A DNA stretch of 48,024 nucleotides from Klebsiella pneumoniae (GCA_945865755.1 CAMBFS010000005.1:1-48024), one strand, 5' to 3'. Shown: positions 1 through 8,388, numbered from the stretch's first letter. Numbers and translations are program-made. The notes: generated by a model from the letters alone, not told the origin.

Positions 1-34
1 TGGAGCCGAACACAAACACGACAGAGGATAACGT

Positions 35-385
35 ATGGCGGATATAGCGTATGCCCAAGGAGGAGGAGGAATGGGACCTGGACCGCTGTTGCAGTTTTTG
101 CCGTTAGCGATGGTGATGGTCATCTTTTATTTCCTGCTCATTCGTCCGCAGCAGCAGAAGCTGAAGGCCCACCGGGAATTGATCGACAACCTCAAGCGCA
201 ACGATGAGGTGATGACCGGTGGCGGCCTGTACGGGCGCGTGGTGGAGTTGGCGGATCGCATCGTCACCTTGGAGGTCGCTCCCAATGTCCGCGTGCGGGT
301 GGATCGTCTTCATGTGGAAGTGGTGGTCTCGGCGACGCCGAAGCCGGCGAAATCCTCGGACAAAAGTGAAGGAAAGGATAAGTGA
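35..385 (+). CDS. yajC: YajC, Sec translocase auxiliary subunit
   Basis: YajC is a small inner-membrane protein that associates with SecD (and SecF) and supports the Sec preprotein translocase. The 116-residue protein has a Gly-rich start (AQGGGGMGPG), one transmembrane segment at about residues 20-37 (FLPLAMVMVIFYFLLI) followed by the family signature RPQQQK, then a soluble domain with the typical TGGGLYG turn. Length and topology are normal for the family. AGAGGA lies seven bases before the ATG. The stop codon overlaps the secD start (TGATG), so the two genes are translationally coupled. The tail is Lys/Ser-rich. I am very sure of the family. Confidence 0.95.
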   Translation: MADIAYAQGGGGMGPGPLLQFLPLAMVMVIFYFLLIRPQQQKLKAHRELIDNLKRNDEVMTGGGLYGRVVELADRIVTLEVAPNVRVRVDRLHVEVVVSATPKPAKSSDKSEGKDK

Positions 386-1965
386 TGGCAAAGGGAATTG
401 TGTATCGGGCACTGCTGGTCGTGGTGTTGACGCTAGGCGCGATTATTTATCTGGTGCCTACCGTCGTTGGGACGTTGCCAGAGTGGTGGGCCACGCTCAT
501 GTTACCCTCGCGGAAAATCCATTTGGGGTTGGACCTACGGGGTGGGGCGCATTTGCTGTTGAGCATTGATATGGACGCCGCCATCGACAAGGCGGTCGAC
601 CAGAATACCGACGAACTCAGTCGGGTGTTTCGCGATGAGAAGGTTGCTGGAGCCACCGTGGCGCGAGTCGAGAAATCGATACGGGTGCGCACCGCGAATC
701 CAGAGGCGAAGCTCGGAGCCGAGAAAGTGCTGTCCGATCAGTTTCCGCAGTTGACGACAGCGAAGGCTCCCACGCCAGCCGAAGGTGAGATCGCGCTTAT
801 CTTATCCGAGAAAGAAATCAGCCGGATTCATGACTATGCCGTTGATCAGTCGCTAGAAACAATTCGGAATCGCGTGGACCAGTATGGGGTAGCCGAGGCG
901 GTCGTCCAGCGACAAGGCAGTCAAGATATTCTGGTGCAAGTGCCGGGCGTTCAAGACGACAAGGAACTCGAAAGGCTCAAGAAGCTGATTCGGGAGATGG
1001 CGGTTCTAGAATTTCGCCTCGTCGCGGAAGGCGAGAAGACTGGCGAGACCATCACGCTCCAAGGACAAGAGCGGGAGCCACTCAGCGGCAAGATGCAACG
1101 GGTCCCGTATACGCTAGAAAAAAAGGTGCTGATGACCGGTGACCTGGTTCAGGATGCGCGGCTGCGGCCAAGTTCCGATCTTGAAGGGCCTTACGTGGAA
1201 CTGGTGCTGAATGATCGCGGGGCTCGACAGTTTGAAAAGATCACCGGCGACAACGTGGGTCGTCGCTTGGCGATCATTCTCGACAAGACGGTCTATTCCG
1301 CGCCGACCATTCGTGAACGTATCGGTGGTGGGCGCGCGTCCATCACGGGGAATTTCGACATCGCGGAAGCCCGTTCTCTCGCCATTGTCTTACGTGCGGG
1401 TGCGCTCCCGGCTCCGGTGACCATTATTGAAGAACGCACCGTTGGTCCTTCGCTCGGCCAAGAATCCATTCGACAAGGGATCCTCTCTTTTATCCTCGGC
1501 GGCTCATTGGTCATCGTGTTCATGCTGATCTACTACAAGATGGCCGGGTTGCTCGCGGATGTCGCGGTGGTTTTGAACATGCTCCTTCTGATGGCGGCGC
1601 TGGCCGCGTTTGGCGCGACGTTGACCTTGCCTGGCATCGCCGGAATGGTGCTGACGATTGGCATGGCGGTCGATGCCAACGTGTTGATTACCGAACGCAT
1701 GCGCGAGGAAATGCGATTGGGGAAGAGCGTGCGAGCCGTGGTGGAATCTGGCTATGAGCGCGCGTTGCCCGCGATTCTCGATTCCAACATCACCACGTTT
1801 CTCTCGGGCTTGATTCTCTTTCAGTTCGGCTCTGGCCCGGTGAAAGGGTTCGCCGTCGCGCTGTGTATTGGGATTATCACCACGGTCTTCACGGCGGTGT
1901 TTTGCACGCGGCTGGTCTACGACTATCTGTTAGCACGACGGAGCCTGACCACACTCAGTGTGTAG
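385..1965 (+). CDS. secD: SecD, protein translocase subunit
   Basis: SecD uses the proton-motive force to pull preproteins through SecYEG on the periplasmic side. The product (526 aa from the ATG at 385; a GTG three bases upstream is less likely) has an N-terminal transmembrane helix, the LGLDLRGGAHLLLSID motif at about residues 48-63, a large periplasmic P1 region, and five closely spaced C-terminal membrane helices containing TIGMAVDANVLITERMREE, the conserved helix-4 signature. It ends shortly after the last helix, so it is not a SecDF fusion. In many related genomes secD is followed by secF; here the next large gene is recJ and no SecF coding sequence is seen. The family call is secure. 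Confidence 0.96.
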   Translation: MAKGIVYRALLVVVLTLGAIIYLVPTVVGTLPEWWATLMLPSRKIHLGLDLRGGAHLLLSIDMDAAIDKAVDQNTDELSRVFRDEKVAGATVARVEKSIRVRTANPEAKLGAEKVLSDQFPQLTTAKAPTPAEGEIALILSEKEISRIHDYAVDQSLETIRNRVDQYGVAEAVVQRQGSQDILVQVPGVQDDKELERLKKLIREMAVLEFRLVAEGEKTGETITLQGQEREPLSGKMQRVPYTLEKKVLMTGDLVQDARLRPSSDLEGPYVELVLNDRGARQFEKITGDNVGRRLAIILDKTVYSAPTIRERIGGGRASITGNFDIAEARSLAIVLRAGALPAPVTIIEERTVGPSLGQESIRQGILSFILGGSLVIVFMLIYYKMAGLLADVAVVLNMLLLMAALAAFGATLTLPGIAGMVLTIGMAVDANVLITERMREEMRLGKSVRAVVESGYERALPAILDSNITTFLSGLILFQFGSGPVKGFAVALCIGIITTVFTAVFCTRLVYDYLLARRSLTTLSV

Positions 1966-1989
1966 ACATCAACCACGAGGAGGAAGCTC

Positions 1990-2055
1990 ATGAGCAATGA
2001 GTGGCGAATGGTGGTGGGGCTCCTCTCCAAGGGGCCGGAAGGACAACCCGCATGA
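1990..2055 (+). CDS. 21-codon reading frame between secD and recJ
   Basis: A short frame with a near-perfect ribosome site (GAGGAGGAAG, ending five bases before the ATG) encodes MSNEWRMVVGLLSKG followed by PEGQPA and stops in an ATGA overlap with the recJ start. It occupies the place where secF is expected. I do not recognise the peptide. It may be a coupling leader for recJ, the scar of an in-frame secF deletion, or chance. The strong ribosome site and exact ATGA junction argue that it is at least translated. Confidence 0.35.
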   Translation: MSNEWRMVVGLLSKGPEGQPA

Positions 2056-3809
2056 GCACTTCTCCACGGTTAATGGCACGGCGCTGGGTGATGCGTACCC
2101 CCGACTCGACGTGTCTCGCGGCCTTGCGCACGGAAGGGCCATCTGGCCCGACCTCGATAACGCCATTGCTTGCGCGGTTACTGGTCAATCGTGGGATTGA
2201 TACGCCAGAGAAAGCCTCCGCCTTCCTGATGCCTTCTTTACGGACAGGATTGCGGTCGCCGCTGCTCTTTCCCGACATGCACAAGGCGACTGAACGCATC
2301 CTCCGTGCCCACGCTCAGGGTGAACCGGTCTATATCTACGGTGACTACGATGTGGATGGCGTCACCGGTAGCGCACAGCTTCTTCTTTTTTTGCGTGAAC
2401 TGGGGATGGACCCCGGGTTGTATATTCCCCATCGCACTCGCGAGGGCTATGGGCTGAACGAGCAAGCGATGCGCACCATCGCCGAGCGCGGGGCCAAGGT
2501 CATCATTACCGCTGATTGTGGGGCGACCGCGCATCGTGAGATTACCCTGGCGCAAAGCCTGGGCATTGATGTGATTATTTGCGATCACCATCACGTGCCA
2601 GAACAACGCCCGCCCGCCTACGCGGTCCTGAACCCGATGGAGAAAGACTGCGCGTTTTCCTTCACCGGACTTTCTGGTGCTGGAGTGGTGTTCTACTTGC
2701 TGATGGGACTGCGGATGCGGTTGCGTGAGCAGGGTGGGCCGATTCCTGATTTACGTCGTTACCTTGACCTGGTGACGCTTGGCACCGTGGCCGACTTGGT
2801 TCCGCTCGTGGAAGAAAATCGGGTGCTGGTCACGCACGGTCTCAAGGAAATTGACCGTAGCCTGCGTATTGGTTTGCGGGCGCTGAAGGATGTGAGTGGC
2901 AAGGCGGAGGTATCGAGCAGCTATATTGGCTTTCGTTTGGGGCCGCGGCTGAATGCTGGTGGGCGACTTGCCGAGGCGCAGAAAGCGGTGGAACTCTTGA
3001 CCACCACCGACGTAGCACGGGCGACTGAATTAGCGGCGGACCTCGATGGAGAAAACCGCGAACGACAAGGGATTGAAGAGAAAATTCTCAATCAAGCCGT
3101 GGCGATGGTCGAGGCGTGGCCGGACTTGGCCGAACGGCGCAGCATCGTGCTCGCCTCCGACGAATGGCATGCCGGGGTGATTGGCATTGTCGCGTCACGA
3201 CTGGTGGAGCGGTTTTACCGTCCGACCTTTATGATCGCGATTGATGGGCACAAGGGCAAAGGGTCAGGCCGGAGTCCCAAACCGTTTCATCTCTATGAAG
3301 GATTGAAAGAGTGTGGGGACTTGTTGGATGGCTACGGTGGGCACCGACAAGCGGCGGGTCTGTCCATGCAAGCCGACCGCATTCCTGCTTTAGCCGAACG
3401 ATTTGAAGCAGTGGCGCGGGAACGGTTGTCGGGAGATGATCTCGTGCCAGAGATGGCGGTTGACGATGAGTTGGACCTGGCACTGGTTGATGCCAAGACG
3501 ATTGACCAAGTCCGGCAACTGGAGCCCTATGGCCAAGGGAATCCAGAACCGATTTTCATGGCACGCGGGGTACAGGTTGCCGCCGTGCGGGTGGTTGGCG
3601 CGAAGCCGTTAATGGGCAACCCTGGACATCTAAAAATGGCGTTGCGTTCGTCGCGGGGTGGTCGTCCGCTTGATGCCATTGGGTTCGGCATGGGACATTT
3701 GCCGTTAGCGATTGGGGCGCGCATTGATGTGCTGTACACCCCAGAGATGAATGTCTGGAATGGACAGGCGAGCTTGCAATTACGGTTGCGCGATCTCAGA
3801 AGTGAGTAA
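2052..3809 (+). CDS. recJ: RecJ, single-stranded-DNA-specific exonuclease
   Basis: RecJ is a 5'-3' single-strand exonuclease of the DHH phosphoesterase family acting in recombination, base-excision and mismatch repair. From the ATG at 2052 it is 585 aa. The DHH domain shows GDYDVDGVT (about residues 97-105), ADCG and CDHHHVPE (about 177-184); the DHHA1 domain shows GIVASRLVERF and GYGGHRQAAG; a C-terminal OB-type region follows. I prefer 2052 over the upstream GTG at 2001 because AAGGA lies nine bases before it and the RecJ-like sequence MARRWVMRTPD begins just after; the 17 extra residues (Gly-rich) look non-native. The start overlaps the stop of the 21-codon frame. Confidence 0.95.
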   Translation: MSTSPRLMARRWVMRTPDSTCLAALRTEGPSGPTSITPLLARLLVNRGIDTPEKASAFLMPSLRTGLRSPLLFPDMHKATERILRAHAQGEPVYIYGDYDVDGVTGSAQLLLFLRELGMDPGLYIPHRTREGYGLNEQAMRTIAERGAKVIITADCGATAHREITLAQSLGIDVIICDHHHVPEQRPPAYAVLNPMEKDCAFSFTGLSGAGVVFYLLMGLRMRLREQGGPIPDLRRYLDLVTLGTVADLVPLVEENRVLVTHGLKEIDRSLRIGLRALKDVSGKAEVSSSYIGFRLGPRLNAGGRLAEAQKAVELLTTTDVARATELAADLDGENRERQGIEEKILNQAVAMVEAWPDLAERRSIVLASDEWHAGVIGIVASRLVERFYRPTFMIAIDGHKGKGSGRSPKPFHLYEGLKECGDLLDGYGGHRQAAGLSMQADRIPALAERFEAVARERLSGDDLVPEMAVDDELDLALVDAKTIDQVRQLEPYGQGNPEPIFMARGVQVAAVRVVGAKPLMGNPGHLKMALRSSRGGRPLDAIGFGMGHLPLAIGARIDVLYTPEMNVWNGQASLQLRLRDLRSE

Positions 3810-3897
3810 GTTATTGGAATCACAAAGAGATTGACCATTTGGGGTGGGTGTGGCATATTCCCAGGGACTCAAGTCTCCGCGGAAGGAATGTGCTGCT

Positions 3898-4089
3898 ATG
3901 GGAGAGAACGAAGACGCTCTGCTCAGTAGCCGGCAAGCTGCCGAGATGCTCGACCTTAGTCCAGATACCGTCAATGAATTGGCGCGGAAAAACACCCTAC
4001 CGGGAACGAAGCGCGGCCGACAATGGCGCTTTCGCCGTCGGGATGTGGTCTCATTAAAACGACATCTGCAGGACCGGGTGGCGGCCTGA
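3898..4089 (+). CDS. Excisionase/MerR-like small DNA-binding protein
   Basis: This 63-residue protein is essentially one winged helix-turn-helix of the excisionase (HTH_17) family: LLSSRQAAEMLDLSPDTVN forms the HTH at about residues 8-26, followed by LPGTKRGRQWRFRRRDV, the wing that usually contacts DNA. Such stand-alone proteins act as small transcription regulators or recombination directionality factors. The ATG at 3898 has GGAAGGA ten bases upstream; an in-frame GTG at 3844 lacks one. No integrase is nearby, so a regulatory role is more likely than excision. It lies 21 bases upstream of a methyltransferase gene on the same strand and may share its transcript. Confidence 0.8.
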   Translation: MGENEDALLSSRQAAEMLDLSPDTVNELARKNTLPGTKRGRQWRFRRRDVVSLKRHLQDRVAA

Positions 4090-4110
4090 GACTGTTTCGG
4101 GGGAGAAGAC

Positions 4111-4788
4111 GTGATCGCAGACAGGAAGGAACGGATTCTCAAGAATCCACACGAAAGCAAAATCTATTCTGAATTCTCACATTTCTACGAGAAAATTTTT
4201 TCTCCAATCTTTGCCAAGCGTATTCATGGCGTCATTCAGGGGTTAAATATCCCCCCTGGCGCGAAGGTGCTCGAAGTCGGGATTGGCACGGGGCTGTCGA
4301 TGGCCGCTTATCCTCCGCACTGCGAAGTGACGGGGGTCGATCTTGCGGCGGACATGCTTGAGCGCGCACGCCAAAAAGCGGAAGACAACGACTGGCGCCA
4401 TTTCCGCCTGCTCGAAATGGATGCGATGAATCTCAAGTTCCCGGATAACACATTTGATTACGTGACCTCTTTCCATGTCATCAGCGTTGTCCCCGATCCC
4501 GTTCGCATGATGCAAGAGATTCACCGGGTCTGTAAGCCGCAGGGCACCATCGCCATCATCAACCATTTCCGCACGACCAAGCCGTTCCTGGGACCCATTG
4601 TTGGCGCCCTGACGCCGGTGACCCGCCACTTAGGCTGGGACGCCTCGCTGCAACTCTCGCAAGCGTTCGCCGGGGTCCCGGTGCGTATTCAGAAGCGCTT
4701 CAAGACTTCGCCATTTTCACTGTTCACCGTTGTGTTGGCGGAAAATCAGAAGAATGGGAGAAGTGGGCAGGACGCGGCGCGGCTCTGA
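4111..4788 (+). CDS. Class I SAM-dependent methyltransferase, PmtA-like
   Basis: The 225-aa product has a Rossmann methyltransferase core: VLEVGIGTGLSMAAY (motif I, about residues 51-65), VTGVDLAADML (acidic motif II), and DYVTSFHVISVVPDP (motif IV). The sequence NPHESKIYSEFSHFYEKIFSPIF before the core, with a hydrophobic C-terminal part, resembles bacterial phosphatidylethanolamine N-methyltransferases (PmtA of the Rhodobacter type), which convert PE towards phosphatidylcholine at the membrane. The GTG start has GGGGGAGAAG just upstream. The fold is certain; the phospholipid substrate is inferred from overall resemblance and should not be treated as shown. Confidence 0.82.
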   Translation: MIADRKERILKNPHESKIYSEFSHFYEKIFSPIFAKRIHGVIQGLNIPPGAKVLEVGIGTGLSMAAYPPHCEVTGVDLAADMLERARQKAEDNDWRHFRLLEMDAMNLKFPDNTFDYVTSFHVISVVPDPVRMMQEIHRVCKPQGTIAIINHFRTTKPFLGPIVGALTPVTRHLGWDASLQLSQAFAGVPVRIQKRFKTSPFSLFTVVLAENQKNGRSGQDAARL

Positions 4789-4817
4789 GCATCGCGTCCT
4801 CTGCTTGAGGGAGTCGT

Positions 4818-4985
4818 ATGGCCCAGCCACAACGTAAGCCAAGTGTCGTTCCAACTGCTGTCTGGCAAGAGTGGGCTAAGCAGCGAGCGCGGCAGGCTCT
4901 TCCTCTGGCTCGCATCCACGACATTTCGAAGAAGGTGAAGATCAATGTCACGCAACTGATTCTAGAGGAGCGGAGAGGTGAGTAG
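4818..4985 (+). CDS. Probable antitoxin partner of a PIN toxin
   Basis: A 55-aa basic protein (MAQPQRKPSVVPTAVWQEW at the start, TQLILEERRGE at the end) encoded just upstream of, and overlapping by one base, a PIN-domain toxin gene. Its size and position match VapB-type antitoxins, although I do not recognise a specific DNA-binding family; the C-terminal part could be a short ribbon-helix-helix-like segment. GAGGGAG precedes the ATG by about six bases. Function is inferred from the gene pair only. Confidence 0.6.
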   Translation: MAQPQRKPSVVPTAVWQEWAKQRARQALPLARIHDISKKVKINVTQLILEERRGE

Positions 4986-5457
4986 TGCCTACCTATCTGC
5001 TTGACGCGAGTGCGCTATGCAAACGCTACTTCGCGAACGAGATTGGTGCAAGCATTGTCAATGATCTCTTTCAAGATGCCTCCGTCCGCGCTACATCCTG
5101 AACCTCGCCGTCCTTGAGGTCTTGAATGCCTTCTATCGCGTTCGTCGAGAGCGCCATCTGACCGAAGAGGAATGCGCCGCGTTTGTCGCGGCCCTCTATA
5201 GTGACATCGCCACTGGACGCCTCTTGGTGTACAGCGTGCAAGATGAACACATCTTCAACAGTGAGCCGATTCTACAAGCCATACAGACGATGAAGGTCAC
5301 CAAGAAACGGCCAGGTCCAGTCGATGCGCTCGTTGTGGCGTGCGCACGAGAGCTTGATTCGGCGGACCGCCTGCTGGTCAGTAGCGATGTTGATCTGAAT
5401 GCGCTCGCGCAGCAGTTCGGTGTCCCAGCCTTTGATCCCGAACCCCCCACTTCCTAA
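4985..5457 (+). pseudogene. PIN-domain (VapC-like) toxin with a frameshift
   Basis: Read from the GTG at 4985 the frame gives PTYLLDASALCKRYFANEIG, a typical PIN N-terminus with catalytic Asp7, and then hits TGA at 5099. The homologous continuation is in another frame: YILNLAVLEVLNAFYRVRRE follows at once (from about 5089) and carries the second acidic residue (LEVLNA), then VDALVVACARELDSAD and SSDVDLNAL, the third and fourth acidic positions. One missing base (or two extra) near 5077-5098 explains this. Either the toxin is inactivated or there is a sequencing error. VapC-type PIN toxins are RNases. The upstream antitoxin is intact. Confidence 0.75.
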
Positions 5458-5587
5458 CGACCGAGACTCGTAAAACCGCGATCAGCGCGACGAGAACCGT
5501 GGCGTCTCCGATCATAGTCTTGACTCCAAAGCCACGAACAAAACGTCTTACGAGGTAAGTTTTTCCCGCGCGAGATGCTAGAGCCAG

Positions 5588-6154
5588 CTACTCCTTCGCG
5601 CGCGAAACGTAGTCGCCGGTTTCGGTGTCAACGCGGATCACATCACCAGAACTGACGAAGTTCGGGACCCGCACGACGACGCCGGTTTCCATGGTGGCGG
5701 GTTTGAGTTCGTTCGTGACGGTGGCGGACTTGATCGCGGGTGGCGTATCGGTGACGGTCAGATCGACGATCTTCGGCAGGGTCACGCCGATTGGGCGGCC
5801 TTCGTATAAATCCACGCGAATCTTGAGATTCGGGGTCAGGAACTGCACGGGGTCTCCGATGTCCTCTTTCGAGAGCGAGAGCTGCTCGTAGGTTTCCGAG
5901 TTCATGAAAAAATACTCTTCGCCGGACTGGTAGAGATATTCCATCTCCTGCTGTTCGAGCGAGACCCGATCGGCTTTTTCTTCAGAACGGAAGCGGTATT
6001 CGGTTTGCGTTCCTGAGCGCAGATTCCGCAACTTGGTACGGACAAAGCCGCGCCAGTTTCCCGGCGTGACGTGGGTCATTTCCATGACGCGGTGGAGATC
6101 CTTCTGGTGCATGATGATATTTCCCACGCGTAACTGGGTTGAGGCAACCAACAT
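5588..6154 (-). CDS. efp: Elongation factor P
   Basis: EF-P binds the ribosome between P and E sites and relieves stalling at polyproline. The 188-aa protein has the three-domain EF-P layout: a KOW-like N-terminal domain, a middle OB domain (YEGRPIGVTLPKIVDLTVTD) and the C-terminal OB domain with ETGVVVRVPNFVSSGDVIRV and DTETGDYVSR. The start is fixed by GGAGG: it directly abuts the first ATG (6163) but lies nine bases before the second (6154). The tip loop reads PGNWRGF where E. coli has PGKGQAF, so the lysine modified by EpmA is replaced by Asn, with Arg two residues on. How, or whether, the tip is modified is not clear from this window. Confidence 0.95.
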   Translation of the reverse strand: MLVASTQLRVGNIIMHQKDLHRVMEMTHVTPGNWRGFVRTKLRNLRSGTQTEYRFRSEEKADRVSLEQQEMEYLYQSGEEYFFMNSETYEQLSLSKEDIGDPVQFLTPNLKIRVDLYEGRPIGVTLPKIVDLTVTDTPPAIKSATVTNELKPATMETGVVVRVPNFVSSGDVIRVDTETGDYVSRAKE

Positions 6155-6226
6155 ATAGGACATCCTCCTAGTGACATAATGAGAGTCCGGCTACTGTATC
6201 ACCGGTACCGGAGTCGGGGAAGGGAA

Positions 6227-6643
6227 CTACTGTAACTGTTCCGTGCCAGTCGCGGGCGGCGCGAAAATTGGTGACGCATGATGATGGACAAGGAACCACT
6301 GGCCGTCGCGTTTCTCAAAGAGATTGGTGGCGAGAATCTGTGACCGCGACGGGCCATCATAACCTCCAGTTTCAAGCTCTTCGATCAGGACCACCCAACC
6401 GAGTGACCCGCTGACCTCGACCCGCACATCGGCCAGGGTAAAGCGCATGGAGAAGGTATTCTCAAAGATGCGTTCCCAACTAGCCATCACCGGCCCCCAT
6501 CCACAGAGCAACGGCCAGCCGGGGTGAACGCATTTGATGTGAGGGGCGCGGAGCCAGACTTTTTCCATCTCTTTCATATCCAGCGTCTCGAAGGCGCGGT
6601 AGAAAGCGGCATTCGCCGTGGTGACGGCATTCCGGTCGTCCAT
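6227..6643 (-). CDS. NTF2/SnoaL-like domain protein
   Basis: A 138-aa single-domain protein of the NTF2-like superfamily (SnoaL_3/DUF4440 type): helical start (VTTANAAFYRAFETLDMKEM), then HIKCVHPGWPLLCGWGPVMA, the usual conserved His-Pro-Gly-Trp patch, and a C-terminal sheet ending GQWFLVHHHASP. Members are small cone-shaped pockets used as enzymes or binding proteins; the ligand cannot be told here. The start at 6643 has AGGAGG six bases upstream; a longer frame from 6667 lacks one. It is followed, in transcription direction, by efp about 70 bases on, and upstream lies a 7-bp repeat array. Confidence 0.75.
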   Translation of the reverse strand: MDDRNAVTTANAAFYRAFETLDMKEMEKVWLRAPHIKCVHPGWPLLCGWGPVMASWERIFENTFSMRFTLADVRVEVSGSLGWVVLIEELETGGYDGPSRSQILATNLFEKRDGQWFLVHHHASPIFAPPATGTEQLQ

Positions 6644-6677
6644 ATTTGCCTCCTGCGGAGATTGCAACAGTCCAATG

Positions 6678-6757
6678 TTTCAGGTTTCGGGTTTCGGGTT
6701 TCAGGTTTCGGGTTTGGAACTCAGGCTCCGGTCTCCGGTCTTCGGTCCCCGGTCTCC
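6678..6757. repeat. Heptamer tandem repeat array A
   Basis: Six consecutive 7-bp units of GTTTCRG type (GTTTCAG and GTTTCGG alternating, last unit GTTTGGA) run from 6678 to 6719. After a short break a second series of CGGTCTC-type units follows to about 6757. It fills the space between the divergently placed ends of an NTF2-like gene and a cupin gene, both on the minus strand. Confidence 0.85.
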
Positions 6758-6760
6758 CTC

Positions 6761-7090
6761 TCACGGTTTCGGTGCCATGAACACGAGCACGGTGAGTCGT
6801 TCTGGGCCAGAGTTGCGGACGCCATGTTCTTCCCCGGCCGGGGCAAGGACGGCGGTGCCTGGGCCGACCTCACGAGTCTCCGTGCCGATACTGATCGCCG
6901 CGCGCCCTTGCATGACGTAATAGATTTTGTCCGACCCTTTATGGGCATGGGCGGTTTGCATTTGTCCCGGCTCAAAACAGTATACGTCACAGAACATCCG
7001 TTCGGTGTCGAACAGATTAACCTTCTTCATTTTATCGGCGGCGAATGACAGGTGCGCGACGATATCCTTGAACACATCCATACGTTTCAT
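6761..7090 (-). CDS. Single-domain cupin protein
   Basis: A 109-aa single cupin. Motif 1 is recognisable but altered: PGQMQTAHAHKGSDKIYYVM has the HxH pair, while the position of the usual Glu is Lys or Asp. Motif 2 is textbook (G-x5-PAGEEH-x3-N, about residues 78-93), so at least three metal-binding His are present. Such proteins are often sugar or small-molecule binding or enzymes with a divalent metal; substrate unknown. The start at 7090 (ATGAAACG) has AGGGA about five bases upstream; a second Met three codons on is possible. The far longer upstream frame is antisense to fpg and is not coding. Confidence 0.8.
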   Translation of the reverse strand: MKRMDVFKDIVAHLSFAADKMKKVNLFDTERMFCDVYCFEPGQMQTAHAHKGSDKIYYVMQGRAAISIGTETREVGPGTAVLAPAGEEHGVRNSGPERLTVLVFMAPKP

Positions 7091-7220
7091 CCTGATCCCT
7101 GAGTCGAGAGTCTGGCGATTGTACACCGCACGCGCCACCTTGACCACCAGGCACGTGTTTCTTGCTGACCCCGTGCGCCTATGGCATTGATGAGGCCGCG
7201 ATCCGTACTGAGGAGGAATG

Positions 7221-8033
7221 ATGCCTGAATTGCCAGAAGTCGAAACGGTGCGCCGAAGCCTCGCGCCGTTTCTCACCGGAGTATCGATCCGTACTGTCAC
7301 GGTCCGCGAACCACGGCTTCGGCGCACGCTGGCCGTCGATTTCGCGAATGTCTTGACCGGGCGCACGATCGTACGGCTTGGCCGTCGGGGCAAATATCTC
7401 CACCTGTATCTTGATGACGGAAAAATATGGGTGGTTCATCTCGGCATGACTGGACAACTACTCGTCGAAGAAACGGAGAATCCTCCTTTGCCGCACGATC
7501 ATGTCTTGGTCACGCTCAGCACTGGTCACCGGTTGCGATACAACGACCCCCGACGTTTCGGGTTGATGCTGATTGGGACCGAGGCGGAAATCGAAACCGT
7601 GACCGCGCTGGGAGTCGAACCCCTGGGCCGTCTGTTCACTGGTCGTTATTTACGAGAGCATCTCCGTCGGACCCAACGAACCATCAAAGATGTACTCATG
7701 GATCAGCGCGTCGTTGCTGGCGTCGGGAACATTTATGCGAGTGAACTCCTCTTTCGCGCGGGCGTTCAACCGAGTCACGTGGCCGCGACCCTCACTGAAG
7801 AAGCCACCGTCCGCATTGTCGAAGCCACTAAGGCGGTGCTCCGCGAAGCGATTCGGCATCGCGGGAGCTCTATTTCCGATTATCGTGATGGGGAAGGGAA
7901 GCGCGGTGGGTTTCAGGATCGCTTTCGCGTATACGACCGCGCCGGACAGCCGTGTTCGGTGTGTCAGCGGCCCATTCAGCGCGAAACACGAGGCGGACGC
8001 AGTTCATTTTTCTGCGCGGGCTGTCAACGCTAG
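7221..8033 (+). CDS. mutM: Formamidopyrimidine-DNA glycosylase (Fpg/MutM)
   Basis: Fpg removes 8-oxoguanine and formamidopyrimidines from DNA and nicks the strand. The 270-aa protein begins PELPEVETVRRSL after Met; the catalytic residue is the N-terminal Pro, which forces the start to be the second of two adjacent ATGs (7221, not 7218). AGGAGG lies at 7211-7216. The conserved Lys of the N-terminal domain is in GRRGKYLHL, the helix-two-turn-helix contains DQRVVAGVGNIYASE, and the C-terminal zinc finger has four cysteines (CSVC ... CAGC). All key residues are present, so the enzyme should be active. Confidence 0.97.
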   Translation: MPELPEVETVRRSLAPFLTGVSIRTVTVREPRLRRTLAVDFANVLTGRTIVRLGRRGKYLHLYLDDGKIWVVHLGMTGQLLVEETENPPLPHDHVLVTLSTGHRLRYNDPRRFGLMLIGTEAEIETVTALGVEPLGRLFTGRYLREHLRRTQRTIKDVLMDQRVVAGVGNIYASELLFRAGVQPSHVAATLTEEATVRIVEATKAVLREAIRHRGSSISDYRDGEGKRGGFQDRFRVYDRAGQPCSVCQRPIQRETRGGRSSFFCAGCQR

Positions 8034-8193
8034 TGCGCACGGGGGAAGCCGTTCCTTCGTCGTGCTGAGAGCTGACCGCTTACTGCTTCCGTCGCGCGCT
8101 GTGTCCGTTCCTCTTGTTTTTCCCCTGGCTTCCCTGGCATACTCAGCCTGCATACGGCAGGGGGCAATTCTTTGGACAGAGGAGGCGGCTGGT

Positions 8194-8388
8194 ATGGATC
8201 TTCCGCAGTGTCGAAAATGTCATCAAGGATTTTTGGTACCACTCTCGGATTTCGGTCCGCGCGGAGCGGCGCTGCCGTACAAAGTGTGGTCGTGTATTAA
8301 CCCGAAGTGCGGGTTCACGATTCGTATTGATAAGGGTGTCATCATCCACGGCATGAGGGTAGGCGAACCCAAACGGGGAGATCACTAA
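8194..8388 (+). CDS. Small zinc-ribbon protein
   Basis: A 64-aa protein with two cysteine knuckles, CRKC (residues 6-9) and CINPKC (34-39), spaced 24 residues apart, as in a rubredoxin-type zinc ribbon. The rest is compact (PLSDFGPRGAALPYKVWSC). A strong ribosome site (GAGGAGG) lies nine bases before the ATG at 8194, which rules out the longer upstream frame that overlaps fpg. Function unknown; such ribbons often bind nucleic acid or another protein. It is 160 bases downstream of fpg on the same strand. Confidence 0.7.
   Translation: MDLPQCRKCHQGFLVPLSDFGPRGAALPYKVWSCINPKCGFTIRIDKGVIIHGMRVGEPKRGDH

Noticed and set aside
1..34. End of an upstream gene before yajC
   Set aside because: Only 34 bases are visible and none of the frames can be assigned.
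2001..2051. N-terminal extension of RecJ from the GTG at 2001
   Set aside because: The extra 17 residues are Gly-rich and unlike RecJ, and the ATG at 2052 has the better ribosome site.
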